In this document: positions 7,752-17,208 of the stretch, piece by piece
Layout of the letters: the number at the start of each line of letters is the position of its first letter
Numbering within the stretch: the first letter of the stretch is position 1
Assembly (NCBI RefSeq): GCF_024749165.1
Contig: NZ_CP087190.1
Coordinates: forward strand, 2,205,501-2,269,500
Direction: 5' to 3'
Length of the DNA: 64,000 bases
From: Pseudomonas sp. B21-023
GTDB taxonomy: Bacteria > Pseudomonadota > Gammaproteobacteria > Pseudomonadales > Pseudomonadaceae
The notes under the pieces: model-generated
What the model was told of the DNA's origin: nothing
Databases searched by the model: none
What the model saw: the letters and a program-made list of their open reading frames with translations, nothing else
Program-made: the position numbers and the translations under genes

Positions 7752-9107
7752 GTGGCCTACGATTTTGATCTGTTCGTGATTGGCGCCGGTTCCGGCGGTG
7801 TGCGCGCGGCGCGATTCGCCGCGGGCTTCGGTGCCAAGGTGGCGGTGGCCGAGAGCCGTTACCTGGGGGGCACCTGCGTCAATGTCGGCTGTGTGCCGAA
7901 GAAACTGCTGGTGTACGGCGCCCATGTGGCCGACGAGCTGGAACAGGCCGCCGGCTTCGGTTGGACCCTCGAGGAGGGGCATTTCGACTGGGGTACGTTG
8001 ATCGCCAACAAGAACCGCGAGATCGAGCGCCTCAACGGCATCTATCGCAACTTGCTGGTCAACAGTGGCGTCACCCTGCTGCAGGGACATGCCCGGATCA
8101 CCGGCGCCAATGAAGTAGAGGTCGAGGGCCAGCGCTACACGGCGGCCACCATTCTGATCGCCACCGGTGGCTGGCCACAGGTGCCCGACATCCCCGGCAA
8201 GGAGCTGGCGATCACCTCCAACGAAGCCTTCTACCTCAAGGCATTGCCACGTCGCGTGCTGGTAGTGGGTGGTGGCTATATCGCCGTTGAGTTCGCCGGT
8301 ATCTTCCAGGGTCTGGGCGCCGCTACCACGCTGCTGTATCGCGGCGACCTGTTCCTGCGCGGTTTCGACGGTTCGGTGCGCACGCACCTGAAGGAAGAGC
8401 TGGAAAAGCGCGGCATGGATCTTCAGTTCAACGCCGATATCCAGCGCATCGACAAACTCGACGACGGCAGCCTCAAGGCTACCCTCAAGGATGGTCGCGA
8501 GCTGGTGGCCGATTGCATCTTCTACGCCACCGGGCGGCGGCCGATGCTGGACAACCTGGGCCTGGAAAACACCGGGGTGGAGCTGGATCCGCGTGGTTTC
8601 ATCCGTGTCGATGAGCAGCTCCAGACCACCGAGCCATCGATCCTTGCCATCGGTGATGTGATCGGCCGGGTGCAGCTGACACCGGTGGCCCTGGCCGAAG
8701 GCATGGCCGTGGCCCGACGTCTGTTCAAGCCTGAGCAGTACCGCCCTGTCGATTACCAGAACATCCCGACAGCAGTGTTCAGCCAGCCGCCGATCGGTAC
8801 TGTGGGCCTGACCGAGGAGCAGGCGCTGGCCGCCGGGCACAAGGTGCAGATCTTCGAGAGCCGCTTCCGGGCGATGAAGCTGACCCTCACCGACATCCAG
8901 GAGAAGACCTTGATGAAGCTGGTGGTCGATGCCGAGACCGACAAGGTGCTGGGCTGCCACATGGTCGGCCCGGATGCCGGTGAAATCATCCAGGGGCTGG
9001 GGATCGCCCTGAAGGCCGGCGCGACCAAGCAGCAGTTCGACGAGACCATCGGCGTGCACCCGACCGCCGCCGAAGAGTTTGTGACCATGCGTACCGTCAC
9101 TCGCTGA
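7752..9107 (+). CDS. gor: Glutathione-disulfide reductase
   Basis: 451 residues starting at a GTG with TGGAG 8 bases upstream. FAD site [11 protein letters not shown] (11-21), redox disulfide [13 protein letters not shown] (Cys42, Cys47), NADPH site [12 protein letters not shown] followed by arginine, and the dimer-interface HPTAAEE near the C-terminus that provides the catalytic His-Glu. Reduces GSSG to GSH with NADPH in the cytoplasm. Length and motifs separate it from lipoamide dehydrogenase. It fits the adjoining peroxide-defence genes. Confidence 0.95.
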   Translation: MAYDFDLFVIGAGSGGVRAARFAAGFGAKVAVAESRYLGGTCVNVGCVPKKLLVYGAHVADELEQAAGFGWTLEEGHFDWGTLIANKNREIERLNGIYRNLLVNSGVTLLQGHARITGANEVEVEGQRYTAATILIATGGWPQVPDIPGKELAITSNEAFYLKALPRRVLVVGGGYIAVEFAGIFQGLGAATTLLYRGDLFLRGFDGSVRTHLKEELEKRGMDLQFNADIQRIDKLDDGSLKATLKDGRELVADCIFYATGRRPMLDNLGLENTGVELDPRGFIRVDEQLQTTEPSILAIGDVIGRVQLTPVALAEGMAVARRLFKPEQYRPVDYQNIPTAVFSQPPIGTVGLTEEQALAAGHKVQIFESRFRAMKLTLTDIQEKTLMKLVVDAETDKVLGCHMVGPDAGEIIQGLGIALKAGATKQQFDETIGVHPTAAEEFVTMRTVTR

Positions 9108-9115
9108 TACGCCTT

Positions 9116-9180
9116 ATCGCGGGGCAAGCCCGCTCCCACGCCAGTTATCGCCGGGCGTGGGAGCGGGCTTGCCCTGCGAT
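9116..9180. repeat. REP inverted pair
   Basis: ATCGCGGGGCAAGCCCGCTC and the near-perfect inverted copy ending GAGCGGGCTTGCCCTGCGAT, arms about 27 bases with one mismatch and an 11-base spacer. Lies between gor and ahpC. Confidence 0.8.
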
Positions 9181-9240
9181 GCTTTTGACCCCGCGCAATC
9201 CTTTGCTCAGCCCAATCCCTTCTATTAATAATCACGCCTT

Positions 9241-9277
9241 ATAGCCAAAACCAATCGCGAGCATGAGCTTTGCCAAT
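9241..9277 (+). promoter_or_regulatory. Candidate OxyR operator before ahpC
   Basis: ATAGCCAAAACCAAT, seven bases, then ATGAGCTTTGCCAAT. This reproduces the geometry of the OxyR consensus (two ATAGnTnnnAnCTAT elements separated by 7), with a good first half and a weaker second half. It ends 86 bases before the ahpC start, where an OxyR activator site would be expected. Confidence 0.5.
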
Positions 9278-9363
9278 GAGCCTTTAACGGGACCAACGGT
9301 TAGGATTCTCTCCGTCAACTGATTTCAACCCATTGAAATTCAATCCATGAAGGAGCGTCTCTC

Positions 9364-9927
9364 ATGCCTATCATCAACAGCCAGGTCAAACCGTTCAACG
9401 CCACCGCCTACCACAACGGCGAGTTCGTCCAGGTCAGCGAAGCCGACCTGAAAGGCAAGTGGTCCGTCGTATTCTTCTACCCGGCCGACTTCACCTTCGT
9501 CTGCCCGACCGAACTGGGCGACCTGGCCGACAACTACGCCGAGTTCCAGAAACTGGGCGTGGAAATCTACGGCGTGTCCACCGACACCCACTTCACCCAC
9601 AAAGCCTGGCACGACACCTCGGACACCATCGGCAAGATCAAGTACCCGCTGATCGGTGACCCGACCCACGTCATCTCGCGCAACTTCGACGTGCTGATCG
9701 AGGAAGCCGGCCTGGCCGATCGCGGTACCTTCGTGATCAACCCGGAAGGCCAGATCAAGATCGTCGAACTGAACGACGGTGGTGTAGGCCGCGATGCTGC
9801 CGAGCTGCTGCGTAAAGTGAAGGCTGCCCAGTATGTCGCCGCGCACCCAGGCGAAGTCTGCCCGGCCAAGTGGAAAGAAGGCGAAGCTACTCTGGCACCG
9901 TCCCTGGACCTGGTCGGCAAGATCTAA
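9364..9927 (+). CDS. ahpC: Alkyl hydroperoxide reductase subunit C (typical 2-Cys peroxiredoxin)
   Basis: 187 residues, standard length. Peroxidatic Cys47 in DFTFVCPTE, resolving Cys in GEVCPAKW near the C-terminus, and [13 protein letters not shown] as in enterobacterial AhpC. AGGAG precedes the ATG. Reduces H2O2 and organic peroxides and is recycled by AhpF encoded next. Regulation by OxyR is expected from the family and from the upstream site. Confidence 0.96.
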   Translation: MPIINSQVKPFNATAYHNGEFVQVSEADLKGKWSVVFFYPADFTFVCPTELGDLADNYAEFQKLGVEIYGVSTDTHFTHKAWHDTSDTIGKIKYPLIGDPTHVISRNFDVLIEEAGLADRGTFVINPEGQIKIVELNDGGVGRDAAELLRKVKAAQYVAAHPGEVCPAKWKEGEATLAPSLDLVGKI

Positions 9928-9999
9928 AGCGAAGCCTTTGATCATGCGCCAATCGCGGGCGGTAGGCAGCCGCCAAAGCTGAAGCAGTTACCGCCCCGT

Positions 10000-10034
10000 A
10001 AAAACGCCCGGGCGATCTCGCCTGGGCGTTTTTG
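10000..10034 (+). terminator. Hairpin between ahpC and ahpF
   Basis: AAAAACGCCCGGGCG, a short loop, then CGCCTGGGCGTTTTT. Strong intrinsic terminator about 73 bases after ahpC and 31 before ahpF, so ahpF is probably transcribed at a lower level by read-through or from its own promoter. Confidence 0.85.
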
Positions 10035-10064
10035 TATCCGAGTTTTGAAAAAGGAATCGCCCGT

Positions 10065-11627
10065 ATGTTGGACGCCACGCTTAAATCGCAACTGAAAACC
10101 TACCTGGAGCGGGTCACCCAGCCGATCGAGATCGTTGCTTCCCTCGACGACGGCGCGAAGTCCCGCGAATTGCACGACCTGCTGGTGGAAATCGCCGGCC
10201 TGTCGAACCTGATTACCTTCGCCGCGGACGGCACCGACGCCCGTCGGCCTTCGTTCTCGCTGAACCGCCCGGGCGCCGACATCAGCCTGCGCTTTGCCGG
10301 CATCCCCATGGGCCACGAATTCACTTCCCTGGTGCTGGCGCTGCTGCAAGTCGGTGGCCACCCCTCCAAGGCCAGTGCCGAAGTGATCGAGCAGATCCAG
10401 GCGCTTGAAGGTGAGTTCACCTTCGAAACCTACTTCTCGCTGTCGTGCCAGAACTGCCCGGACGTAGTCCAGGCGCTGAACCTGATGGCGGTGCTCAACC
10501 CCAACGTGCGCCATGTGGCCATCGATGGTGCGCTGTTCCAGGATGAAGTGGAAAGCCGCAAGATCATGGCGGTGCCGAGCGTCTACCTGAACGGCGAAGT
10601 GTTCGGCCAGGGGCGTATGGGCCTGGAAGAGATCCTCGGCAAGATCGACACCAATGCCGGAGCCCGCCAGGCCGAGAAGATCAATGCCAAGGACGCCTTC
10701 GACGTGCTGGTGGTCGGCGGTGGCCCGGCCGGTGCTGCCGCGGCCATCTACGCTGCGCGCAAGGGCATCCGTACCGGTGTTGCTGCCGAGCGTTTCGGTG
10801 GGCAGGTGCTCGACACCCTGGCCATCGAGAACTTCATCTCGGTGCAGGAGACCGAAGGGCCGAAGCTGGCCACGGCCCTGGAAGAGCACGTCAAGCAGTA
10901 CGATGTCGACATCATGAACCTGCAGCGCGGCGAAGCGTTGATCCCGGCCACCGACGGCGGCCTGCACGAAGTGCGCCTGGCCGGCGGCGCCTCGCTCAAG
11001 GCCAAGACGGTGATCCTGGCTACCGGTGCCCGCTGGCGTGAGATGAACGTGCCGGGCGAGCAGCAATACCGCGCTCGCGGCGTGGCCTACTGCCCGCACT
11101 GCGACGGCCCGCTGTTCAAGGGCAAGCGCGTGGCGGTGATCGGTGGCGGCAACTCCGGCGTGGAAGCGGCCATCGACCTGGCCGGTGTCGTTGCCCAGGT
11201 GACCCTGATCGAGTTCGACAGCCAGCTGCGTGCCGATGCCGTGCTGCAGCGCAAGCTGTACAGCCTGCCGAACGTCAAGGTGATCACCAGCGCGCTGACC
11301 ACCGAAGTGCTCGGCGATGGCGAGAAGGTCACCGGCCTGCGTTACAAGGACCGCGCCACCGATGCGTTGCACGACCTGGCACTGGAAGGCATCTTCGTGC
11401 AGATCGGCTTGCTGCCGAACACCGACTGGCTCAAGGGCACCGTGGAGCTGTCGCCGCGCGGCGAGATCATCGTCGACGCCAAGGGCCAGACCAGCATCCC
11501 GGGTGTGTTCGCTGCCGGTGACGTGACCACGGTGCCGTACAAGCAGATCGTCATCGCAGTGGGCGAGGGCGCCAAGGCGTCGCTGGCCGCCTTCGATCAC
11601 CTGATCCGCACTTCGGCCCCGGCCTGA
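10065..11627 (+). CDS. ahpF: Alkyl hydroperoxide reductase subunit F
   Basis: 520 residues from ATG 10065 (AAGGAA upstream). The N-terminal region is two thioredoxin-like folds with the CQNC redox pair at Cys128-Cys131. The C-terminal thioredoxin-reductase-like part has FAD motif VVGGGPAG (216-223), CPHC (Cys343-Cys346) and NAD(P) motif VIGGGNSG. Electrons pass from NADH through FAD and the two disulfides to AhpC. Order and length are those of the classical ahpCF locus. Confidence 0.95.
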   Translation: MLDATLKSQLKTYLERVTQPIEIVASLDDGAKSRELHDLLVEIAGLSNLITFAADGTDARRPSFSLNRPGADISLRFAGIPMGHEFTSLVLALLQVGGHPSKASAEVIEQIQALEGEFTFETYFSLSCQNCPDVVQALNLMAVLNPNVRHVAIDGALFQDEVESRKIMAVPSVYLNGEVFGQGRMGLEEILGKIDTNAGARQAEKINAKDAFDVLVVGGGPAGAAAAIYAARKGIRTGVAAERFGGQVLDTLAIENFISVQETEGPKLATALEEHVKQYDVDIMNLQRGEALIPATDGGLHEVRLAGGASLKAKTVILATGARWREMNVPGEQQYRARGVAYCPHCDGPLFKGKRVAVIGGGNSGVEAAIDLAGVVAQVTLIEFDSQLRADAVLQRKLYSLPNVKVITSALTTEVLGDGEKVTGLRYKDRATDALHDLALEGIFVQIGLLPNTDWLKGTVELSPRGEIIVDAKGQTSIPGVFAAGDVTTVPYKQIVIAVGEGAKASLAAFDHLIRTSAPA

Positions 11628-11646
11628 CCGCCTGCGGGTGCAACGC

Positions 11647-11682
11647 AAAAACGCCGCCATCCCTCGGGGATGGCAGCGTTTT
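11647..11682. terminator. Bidirectional terminator between ahpF and the MFS gene
   Basis: AAAACGCCGCCATCCC-tc-GGGGATGGCAGCGTTTT, with A-tract and T-tract on either side. It serves both convergent genes. Confidence 0.85.
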
Positions 11683-11699
11683 AGTGGGTGTCGCCTGTC

Positions 11700-12881
11700 T
11701 CAGGCCGGTTTGCACAAGACCGCGTCGGTGGCCTTGCCACGCCCGCCCAGCCACACCAGCAGCAACCCGGCCGCCGCCAGCAGGCCGCCGGCCATCGGCA
11801 CCGCCGCGTAGCCCAGATCCAGGCTGATCACCGCGCCGCCCAGGGCCGCGCCCACGGCATTGCCCAGGTTGAACGCGCCGACGTTGATCGACGACGCCAG
11901 CCCCGGCGCTTCGGCGGCGGCGATCATCACCCGCATCTGCAGCGGCGGAACCACGGCGAAGGTGAACATCCCCCAGACCAACAGCGCCAGCGCAGCGCCG
12001 ACATGGCTGCCCAGCACCAGCGGCATCAGCAACATGATCGCTGCCAGTGCACCGAGGAATATCTTGGCGGCGCCGTCCAGCGACCAGTCAGCCAGCTTGC
12101 CGCCCAGGCTGTTGCCCAGGGTAAAGCCGACGCCGATCAGCACCAGGCCGAGGGTGACGAAGCTGGCGGAGGCGCCGGTCAGTTCGGCGAGCACCGGGGC
12201 GACATAGGTGTACAGGGTGAACATGGCGCCTGCGCCGAGCACGGTGGTGGCCATGGCCAGCAGCACGTTGGGGCGGGCGATTACCGCCAGCTCCTTGCGG
12301 ACATGGGGCACGTTGCCGCGCTCGCCCTTGGGCAGCGCGTACCACAGTGCGGCGATGGCCAGCAGGCCGAGCACCGCGGTGCCGGCAAAGGCCATGCGCC
12401 AGCCGACCTGCTGGCCGAGCCAGGTGGCGGCCGGCACGCCGCCGATGTTGGCGATAGTCAGGCCCATGAACATGGTGGCCACGGCGCTGGCCTGCTTGTC
12501 CCGGGGCACCACGCTGGCGGCCACCACCGCGCCCAGGCCGAAGAAGGCGCCATGGTTGAGGCTGGTGATCAGGCGCGAGACAAGCAGGGTGTAGTAGTCC
12601 GGCGACAGCGCCGACAGCAGGTTGCCCAGGGTGAAGATGCCCATCAGCATCATCAGCGCGGCACGCTTGCCGAAGCGGCTGAACAGCAAGGTCATGATCG
12701 GCGCGCCGACCATGACGCCGATGGCATAGGCGGTGATCAGCATGCCCGCGCTGGGAATGCTGGCGCCGACGCCATCGGCGATCACTGGCAGCAGGCCCAT
12801 GGGGGTGAACTCGGTGGTGCCGATGCCGAAGGCGCCGATGGCCAGGGCGAACAGCACCCGTTTGGGGGAAAGCGTGCTCAT
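11700..12881 (-). CDS. MFS transporter, YdhP-like (DHA1 family)
   Basis: 393 residues starting MSTLSPKRVLFALAIGAFGIGTTEF. About 12 hydrophobic segments are visible. The N-terminus, LITSLNHGAFFGLGAVVAASVVPRDKQASAVATMFMGLTIANIGGVPAATWLG, in parts nearly matches my memory of E. coli YdhP, a predicted arabinose-type effluxer. Substrate unknown; inner membrane proton-driven export is the family role. Upstream in-frame codons before 12881 give a basic sequence antisense-like to the neighbour, so this ATG is chosen. It follows the aldo/keto reductase by 58 bases on the same strand. Confidence 0.85.
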   Translation of the reverse strand: MSTLSPKRVLFALAIGAFGIGTTEFTPMGLLPVIADGVGASIPSAGMLITAYAIGVMVGAPIMTLLFSRFGKRAALMMLMGIFTLGNLLSALSPDYYTLLVSRLITSLNHGAFFGLGAVVAASVVPRDKQASAVATMFMGLTIANIGGVPAATWLGQQVGWRMAFAGTAVLGLLAIAALWYALPKGERGNVPHVRKELAVIARPNVLLAMATTVLGAGAMFTLYTYVAPVLAELTGASASFVTLGLVLIGVGFTLGNSLGGKLADWSLDGAAKIFLGALAAIMLLMPLVLGSHVGAALALLVWGMFTFAVVPPLQMRVMIAAAEAPGLASSINVGAFNLGNAVGAALGGAVISLDLGYAAVPMAGGLLAAAGLLLVWLGGRGKATDAVLCKPA

Positions 12882-12939
12882 TGGGAGCTCCGAAAAAGCG
12901 TTTGAAATCAGGGAGGTGGGCCTCCATGCCCGAAGGATA

Positions 12940-13743
12940 TCAGTCCCAGGCCGGCGCCAGGCCGTCCGGGCTGACTTCACGGCCGTCGCGCTCCAGGGTG
13001 GCGATGCGCGCCATGTCGTCGGCGTCCAGGCGCAGGCTCTGGGCGAGCAGGTTGCTGGCCAGGTTCTCACGCTTGGTCGATGAAGGGATCACCGCGTAGC
13101 CCAGTTGCAATGCCCAGGCCAAGGCCACCTGGGCCACGGTGGCCTTGTGCTTGGCGGCGATTTGCGCCAGCAGCGGATCCTTCAGGACCTTGCCATAGGC
13201 CAGGGTCATGTAGGAGGTTGTGGCGATGCCTTGTTCCGCGAGGAAGGCGGTGAGCTTGCGGTTTTGCAGATACGGGCTGAGCTCGATCTGGTTGGTGGCG
13301 ATCTCCCCCTGGCCGACCACGGCGATGGCCTGGCGGGTCAGCTCGATATTGAAGTTGGAGATGCCGATCTGGCGGGTGAGGCCCTGGCGCTTGGCCTCGG
13401 CCAGGGCCTGCATGTATTCGGGCAGTTCTACGCCGTTGCCGGGCGCCGGCCAGTGGATCAGCAGCAGGTCGACATGCTCGGTGCGCAGTTTGGTCAGGCT
13501 CTCGCGCAGGCTGGGGATCAGTTTGTCGGCGGCGTAGTTGTCGACCCAGATCTTGGTGGTGATGAACAGCTCGTCGCGCGGCACGCCGCTTGCGGCGATA
13601 GCCTGGCCGACCTCGGCCTCGTTCTTGTAGATCTGCGCGGTGTCGATGGCGCGGTAGCCCAGCTCCAGCGCCGCACTCACCGAGTCGATGACGGCCTGGC
13701 CGGTGAGGCGGAATGTGCCAAGGCCAAAGGATGGAATGCTCAT
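12940..13743 (-). CDS. dkgB: Aldo/keto reductase, DkgB-type (2,5-diketo-D-gluconate reductase B)
   Basis: 267 residues, the DkgB length. [18 protein letters not shown] contains the catalytic Asp and Tyr, TTKIW the Lys, LLLIHWP the His, and [14 protein letters not shown] the NADPH-binding segment. Reduces 2,5-diketogluconate or small reactive aldehydes such as methylglyoxal. AGGAG lies upstream of the start. It probably forms an operon with the MFS gene, divergent from the AraC gene at 14042. Confidence 0.88.
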   Translation of the reverse strand: MSIPSFGLGTFRLTGQAVIDSVSAALELGYRAIDTAQIYKNEAEVGQAIAASGVPRDELFITTKIWVDNYAADKLIPSLRESLTKLRTEHVDLLLIHWPAPGNGVELPEYMQALAEAKRQGLTRQIGISNFNIELTRQAIAVVGQGEIATNQIELSPYLQNRKLTAFLAEQGIATTSYMTLAYGKVLKDPLLAQIAAKHKATVAQVALAWALQLGYAVIPSSTKRENLASNLLAQSLRLDADDMARIATLERDGREVSPDGLAPAWD

Positions 13744-14041
13744 GGATGTGCTCCTGTCGAGTGAATGAGTGCAGTGTGCAGGGTTCGGCGGAATTGATTA
13801 AGGCCTCGACAAACCAAGGTCCTTTGAGCTGGAGTCATGAATGGAGGGTTGGGTTGTGATCGGTGCGTGACAATAATGGCGCTCACCCGTGGAGGGATAC
13901 GCTGGATAAGACCGGGCAGGCCGATAATCGCAGTCAGGCCAGCGCTACCGGAGGATGTTGTGATTGAGCAAGTGCGGCTAGGCGTGGCCATGGCTGGATC
14001 GACGAAGCTGTGGCCTGCCGTATTTCCAGGAGCAACCTGAT
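13744..14041. other. Intergenic region between dkgB and the AraC gene
   Basis: 298 bases separating divergent genes. It must hold both promoters and ends with AGGAGC at 14028-14033, the ribosome site for the AraC gene. I see no convincing palindrome, hairpin or further gene; a 67-codon open frame at 13837 has no family features. Confidence 0.4.
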
Positions 14042-14902
14042 TTGTCAGTCAATGCCCTTTACCAGCAGCGGTTCGAGACCGTACTTACCTATATCGAGGA
14101 CAACCTCGAAGGTGACCTGTCGGTGGAAACCTTGAGCGCCGTGGCTCATTTTTCGGCGTTTCATTTTCACCGCCAGTTCAGTGCCTATGTGGGCGTCCCG
14201 GTTGCCCGTTATGTGCAGCTGATGCGCCTGCGCCGTGCCGCGCATCGGTTGGTCGGGCAGCCCGAACACTCGGTGCTGGACGCGGCGCTGGCGGCGGGCT
14301 TCGAAAGTCCGGAAGCGTTCAGCCGGGCGTTTCGCCGGGCCTTCGGGCATGCGCCCAGCGCGTTTCGCCGGCGGCCGGACTGGCAGGTATGGAATACGGT
14401 GTTTGCCATTCCTCATTTTTCCAGGAGCATCACCATGCAGGTACGAATCGTCGATTTCGCCGCCGTGCGCCTTGCCGCGCTCGAACATCGGGGGCCGCCG
14501 AGCCAGGTCAGCGAAACCGTGCGCCGGTTCATCGATTGGCGCATGAGCAGCGGGCAATCGGCCGTGGCCAGCAGCCGCAGCTTCGGCATTCCCTACAACA
14601 ATCCGGACACTACCGCGCCGGAAGACTTCCGCTTTGCCATCTGCGGGGAAATCCATGAGGCCGTGGCGCCGAACGCTCAAGGCGTCTGTGAGTCGAGCCT
14701 GCCCGCGGGGCGCTGCGCAGTGGTGCGCCATGTCGGCTCTCCGGACCACATCGGCGAGACGATCTACCCGATCTACCGCGACTGGCTACCCGGCAGTGGC
14801 GAGGAGCTGCGCGATCATCCGCTGTTCTTCCACTACCTGAGCATCTATCCGCAGACGCCGCTGGAACAATGGCAGACGGATATCTACGTGCCATTACGCT
14901 GA
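14042..14902 (+). CDS. AraC-family regulator with GyrI-like ligand domain
   Basis: 286 residues starting at a TTG (AGGAGC 8 bases upstream). Unusually for AraC proteins the DNA-binding part is N-terminal: two helix-turn-helix motifs at about residues 20-115 (LSVETLSAVAHFSAFHFHRQF and the FESPEAFSRAFRRAFG segment). A linker leads to a GyrI/SHV-type effector-binding domain (about 132-286), as in Rob or SoxS-like multidrug regulators. Likely senses a hydrophobic compound and may control the divergent reductase-exporter pair; that target is inference from position. Confidence 0.85.
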   Translation: MSVNALYQQRFETVLTYIEDNLEGDLSVETLSAVAHFSAFHFHRQFSAYVGVPVARYVQLMRLRRAAHRLVGQPEHSVLDAALAAGFESPEAFSRAFRRAFGHAPSAFRRRPDWQVWNTVFAIPHFSRSITMQVRIVDFAAVRLAALEHRGPPSQVSETVRRFIDWRMSSGQSAVASSRSFGIPYNNPDTTAPEDFRFAICGEIHEAVAPNAQGVCESSLPAGRCAVVRHVGSPDHIGETIYPIYRDWLPGSGEELRDHPLFFHYLSIYPQTPLEQWQTDIYVPLR

Positions 14903-14979
14903 GCGCCAAGGCCGCGCGCAGATGAGCCCGTTTCCGCAGTCCTTGCAGGGGGGGGCTTATCTGCGCGGCGGCGCCTCGG

Positions 14980-16545
14980 TCAGTCGTGGATCTTCGCCGG
15001 GTCGGTTTGCAACTGCCACAGCCCGGCATGGGCCGCCAGTTGCGCGTCGAGGTCGTACTGGCTGCCGTTGCGCCGGGCCTTCTCATCGGTCTTGAACAGA
15101 TCGTCGAGCAGGTTCAGCAGGTTGCGCGAGCGGCTCACCGACTCGGGCGTGCTGACATCGGACTCAAGCTTGCCACCCTCGTAGGTGAGCACGCGCTTGG
15201 TGCTGGTGGCCTCCTGGGTGGCCTTGGCTTCCTTGAGCACATTGTCGACGAACGACAGTTCGGTGGTGCTGCTCGCCGTTTCGCTGAGCGTGTGGTAACG
15301 GTAGTTCTTCTCGTCGAACGGATCCGCTTCGGTGAGCTTGGCAGCAGACGACAGGCTCGAATGCCAGGCGGCATCCAGCTTGGCCTCCTGGCGTTGCTGA
15401 CGGGCGATGGTGGTGCCTTGGCCGCTGGTCGAGGTCGATTGCGACACCTGGTAGGCGAAGCGGTCTTCCTCATCCAGGCGTCGCGCGTTCGGGCGGCTGG
15501 ACGGTTGCACGATCGAGGCCTTGAAGTCGGCCAGGCCGCTGAGCAACGCGCGGCTGTAGGTGTTCACCGCGTCGTTATGGCCCGCCGGGCGCGGGCTGTT
15601 GTCGTCGATGCTGTTCAGTTGGCTGAAGGCATCCTTGAGCAGCGAGGTCAGTTGAGCATCGCCCTTGCCGCGCTTCTGCGCCTCGTCGAACTGGGTCAGG
15701 TAGTTGTCCAGGGCGGCCTGGCGCTGGGCCTTGCCGCCGAGCAGCGCGCCGCCCTGGGAGTCGAGGTCCAGCTGTACCTGGCCACTCGGGCCATCGAGTT
15801 TCAGGCTGCGGGTGGAGCCGTCCAGGCGCAGGTCGAAGGTCTGTTGCCCACCACTGGGCAAGTCCAGCTTGGCATTCATTTGCAGGCCGCTGAACAGGCT
15901 CGGATCGAGCTTGACCAGCGAGCCGAGCTGCAGGCTCGGCGGTTGCCGGGTCAAGCCATTGATCGCCGACTGGAAACCGTCGGCCAGGGCGGCCAGGCCC
16001 TTGAGCTCGTTGGCGTTGAGCTCGCCGCCCTGGACTTCGGCGTCGACCGCCAGGCCCCGCTCACCGTTGAACAAACCCAGTTTCACCGTGGCGCCGGAGG
16101 CGGTGGTGAGGCTGAGGGTGACGGTATTGCTGGCGAACTCGCGCAGGCGTGTCTGCTGCAGGCTCAGCGGGGTGGTGTCGGTCTCGTTGACCTGCAAGGC
16201 CGACTGGGAGACGCGCTGGCCACCGCTGGCCGCCAGCTGCTCCACCAGGGCGCTGCCCAGGCCCTGGAAGCGGGCGGCGGTGGAGGACGACTTGACCGCG
16301 CTGAACATGTACATGCTCAGCTTGTCCAGCCCGTCCTGTTCCCAGGTGTAGTTGGGCTGCGCGCTGTCCAGCGTGCCTCGCGAGGTGTAGGTCTCACTGT
16401 CGGGAATGCGGGTGTCCTGGCCCAGGATGACCTGGGTGCCTGGGGCGCTGGCGACGCTCGTGGGCTGGCGAACGATCAGGTTCGGCGCGGGAGCGGGTGG
16501 AGTTTGGATCGGCGTGAATCGCAGTGCCGAGGTGATTGGGCTCAT
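14980..16545 (-). CDS. Unrecognised 521-residue protein
   Basis: Starts MSPITSALRFTPIQTPPAPAP with no signal peptide or membrane segment. The N-terminal quarter is Pro/Ser-rich; the middle is hydrophilic with alternating polar and Leu residues (for example LGLFNGERGLAVDAEVQGGE and FDLRLDGSTRSLKLDGPSG), suggesting beta structure. The C-terminal half is charged and helical with SRNLLNLLDDLFKTDEKARR near the end. Ser, Gln and Leu are frequent and Cys is absent, as in secreted or structural proteins. I recognise no domain. It is a single-gene unit facing the AraC gene and downstream of cysI-DUF934 with a hairpin in between. Confidence 0.7.
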   Translation of the reverse strand: MSPITSALRFTPIQTPPAPAPNLIVRQPTSVASAPGTQVILGQDTRIPDSETYTSRGTLDSAQPNYTWEQDGLDKLSMYMFSAVKSSSTAARFQGLGSALVEQLAASGGQRVSQSALQVNETDTTPLSLQQTRLREFASNTVTLSLTTASGATVKLGLFNGERGLAVDAEVQGGELNANELKGLAALADGFQSAINGLTRQPPSLQLGSLVKLDPSLFSGLQMNAKLDLPSGGQQTFDLRLDGSTRSLKLDGPSGQVQLDLDSQGGALLGGKAQRQAALDNYLTQFDEAQKRGKGDAQLTSLLKDAFSQLNSIDDNSPRPAGHNDAVNTYSRALLSGLADFKASIVQPSSRPNARRLDEEDRFAYQVSQSTSTSGQGTTIARQQRQEAKLDAAWHSSLSSAAKLTEADPFDEKNYRYHTLSETASSTTELSFVDNVLKEAKATQEATSTKRVLTYEGGKLESDVSTPESVSRSRNLLNLLDDLFKTDEKARRNGSQYDLDAQLAAHAGLWQLQTDPAKIHD

Positions 16546-16672
16546 CGTCGCTTTCCTTGCGGAGTGAAAAGGATATGCCCTGATATCGGCATGCCATTAG
16601 CAAACCTGAGTGAACGTTCGGATTTTTCCTCGGCCTATCCGGACTGGTCGTCTTGCCGGCGCAGAAACGAAT

Positions 16673-16694
16673 CGGCCCGCCATAAGGCGGGCCG
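16673..16694 (-). terminator. Hairpin after the cysI-DUF934 unit
   Basis: CGGCCCGCCATAAGGCGGGCCG, a perfect nine-base stem with a four-base loop, 20 bases after the DUF934 stop. The T-run on the minus strand is weak (GATTCGTTT). Confidence 0.65.
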
Positions 16695-16713
16695 GGAGTA
16701 CTGCAAGCGACGA

Positions 16714-17208
16714 TCAGCGGCGGCGGAACAGCGGCAGCGGTTCGTCGGTGGCGCCCTGGTAGGTCACCGAGAAGTCCTTCAGGCTCTGCAGCGCGTCTTC
16801 CGGGTCCTTGTCGGCACGGATGGCGAACGCGTCGAAACCGCAGCGGGCCATGTAGAACAGCTGGTCACGCAGTACGTCGCCAATGGCGCGCAGCTCGCCC
16901 TTGAACTTGTAGCGGTCACGCAGCAGGCGCGCGTTGGAATAGCTGCGCCCGTCGGTAAAGGCCGGGAAGTTCAGGGCGATCACCTGGAAGTGCTCGACGT
17001 GCTCGCCGATTTCCTCGGCTTCTTCGTCGCTGTCCAGCCAGATGCCCAGGCCGCCGTCGCGGGCCTTGAGCAGGCTCGGATGGTCGCGCCACAGCTGCAG
17101 CGGCACGATGTAGTCGTCGCAGTTGGTCAGTTCGTCGATCGAGACGTCCTTGGGCAGCAGGTGCCAGGTTTCGTCGACGATCTGGTTGTTCTTAATGATT
17201 CGCTGCAT
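16714..17208 (-). CDS. DUF934 protein, sulfite-reductase partner
   Basis: 164 residues starting MQRIIKNNQIVDETWHLLPKD. DUF934 proteins occur next to CysI-type reductases in proteobacteria. Visible are the conserved DGRSYSNARLLRDRYKFKGELRAIGDVLRDQLFYMARCGFDAF blocks in shorter form. The start lies inside the end of cysI, overlapping by 17 bases, which implies translational coupling and a joint role in sulfite reduction; the exact function is not settled. Confidence 0.85.
   Translation of the reverse strand: MQRIIKNNQIVDETWHLLPKDVSIDELTNCDDYIVPLQLWRDHPSLLKARDGGLGIWLDSDEEAEEIGEHVEHFQVIALNFPAFTDGRSYSNARLLRDRYKFKGELRAIGDVLRDQLFYMARCGFDAFAIRADKDPEDALQSLKDFSVTYQGATDEPLPLFRRR

Noticed and set aside
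7638..9059. Minus-strand frame opposite gor
   Set aside because: The plus strand encodes a clear glutathione reductase; the opposite frame is a GC shadow.
9942..11660. 572-residue minus-strand frame opposite ahpF
   Set aside because: Antisense of AhpF; it crosses two terminators.
13837..14040. 67-codon frame upstream of the AraC gene
   Set aside because: No ribosome site, no conserved features, and it covers the AraC Shine-Dalgarno.
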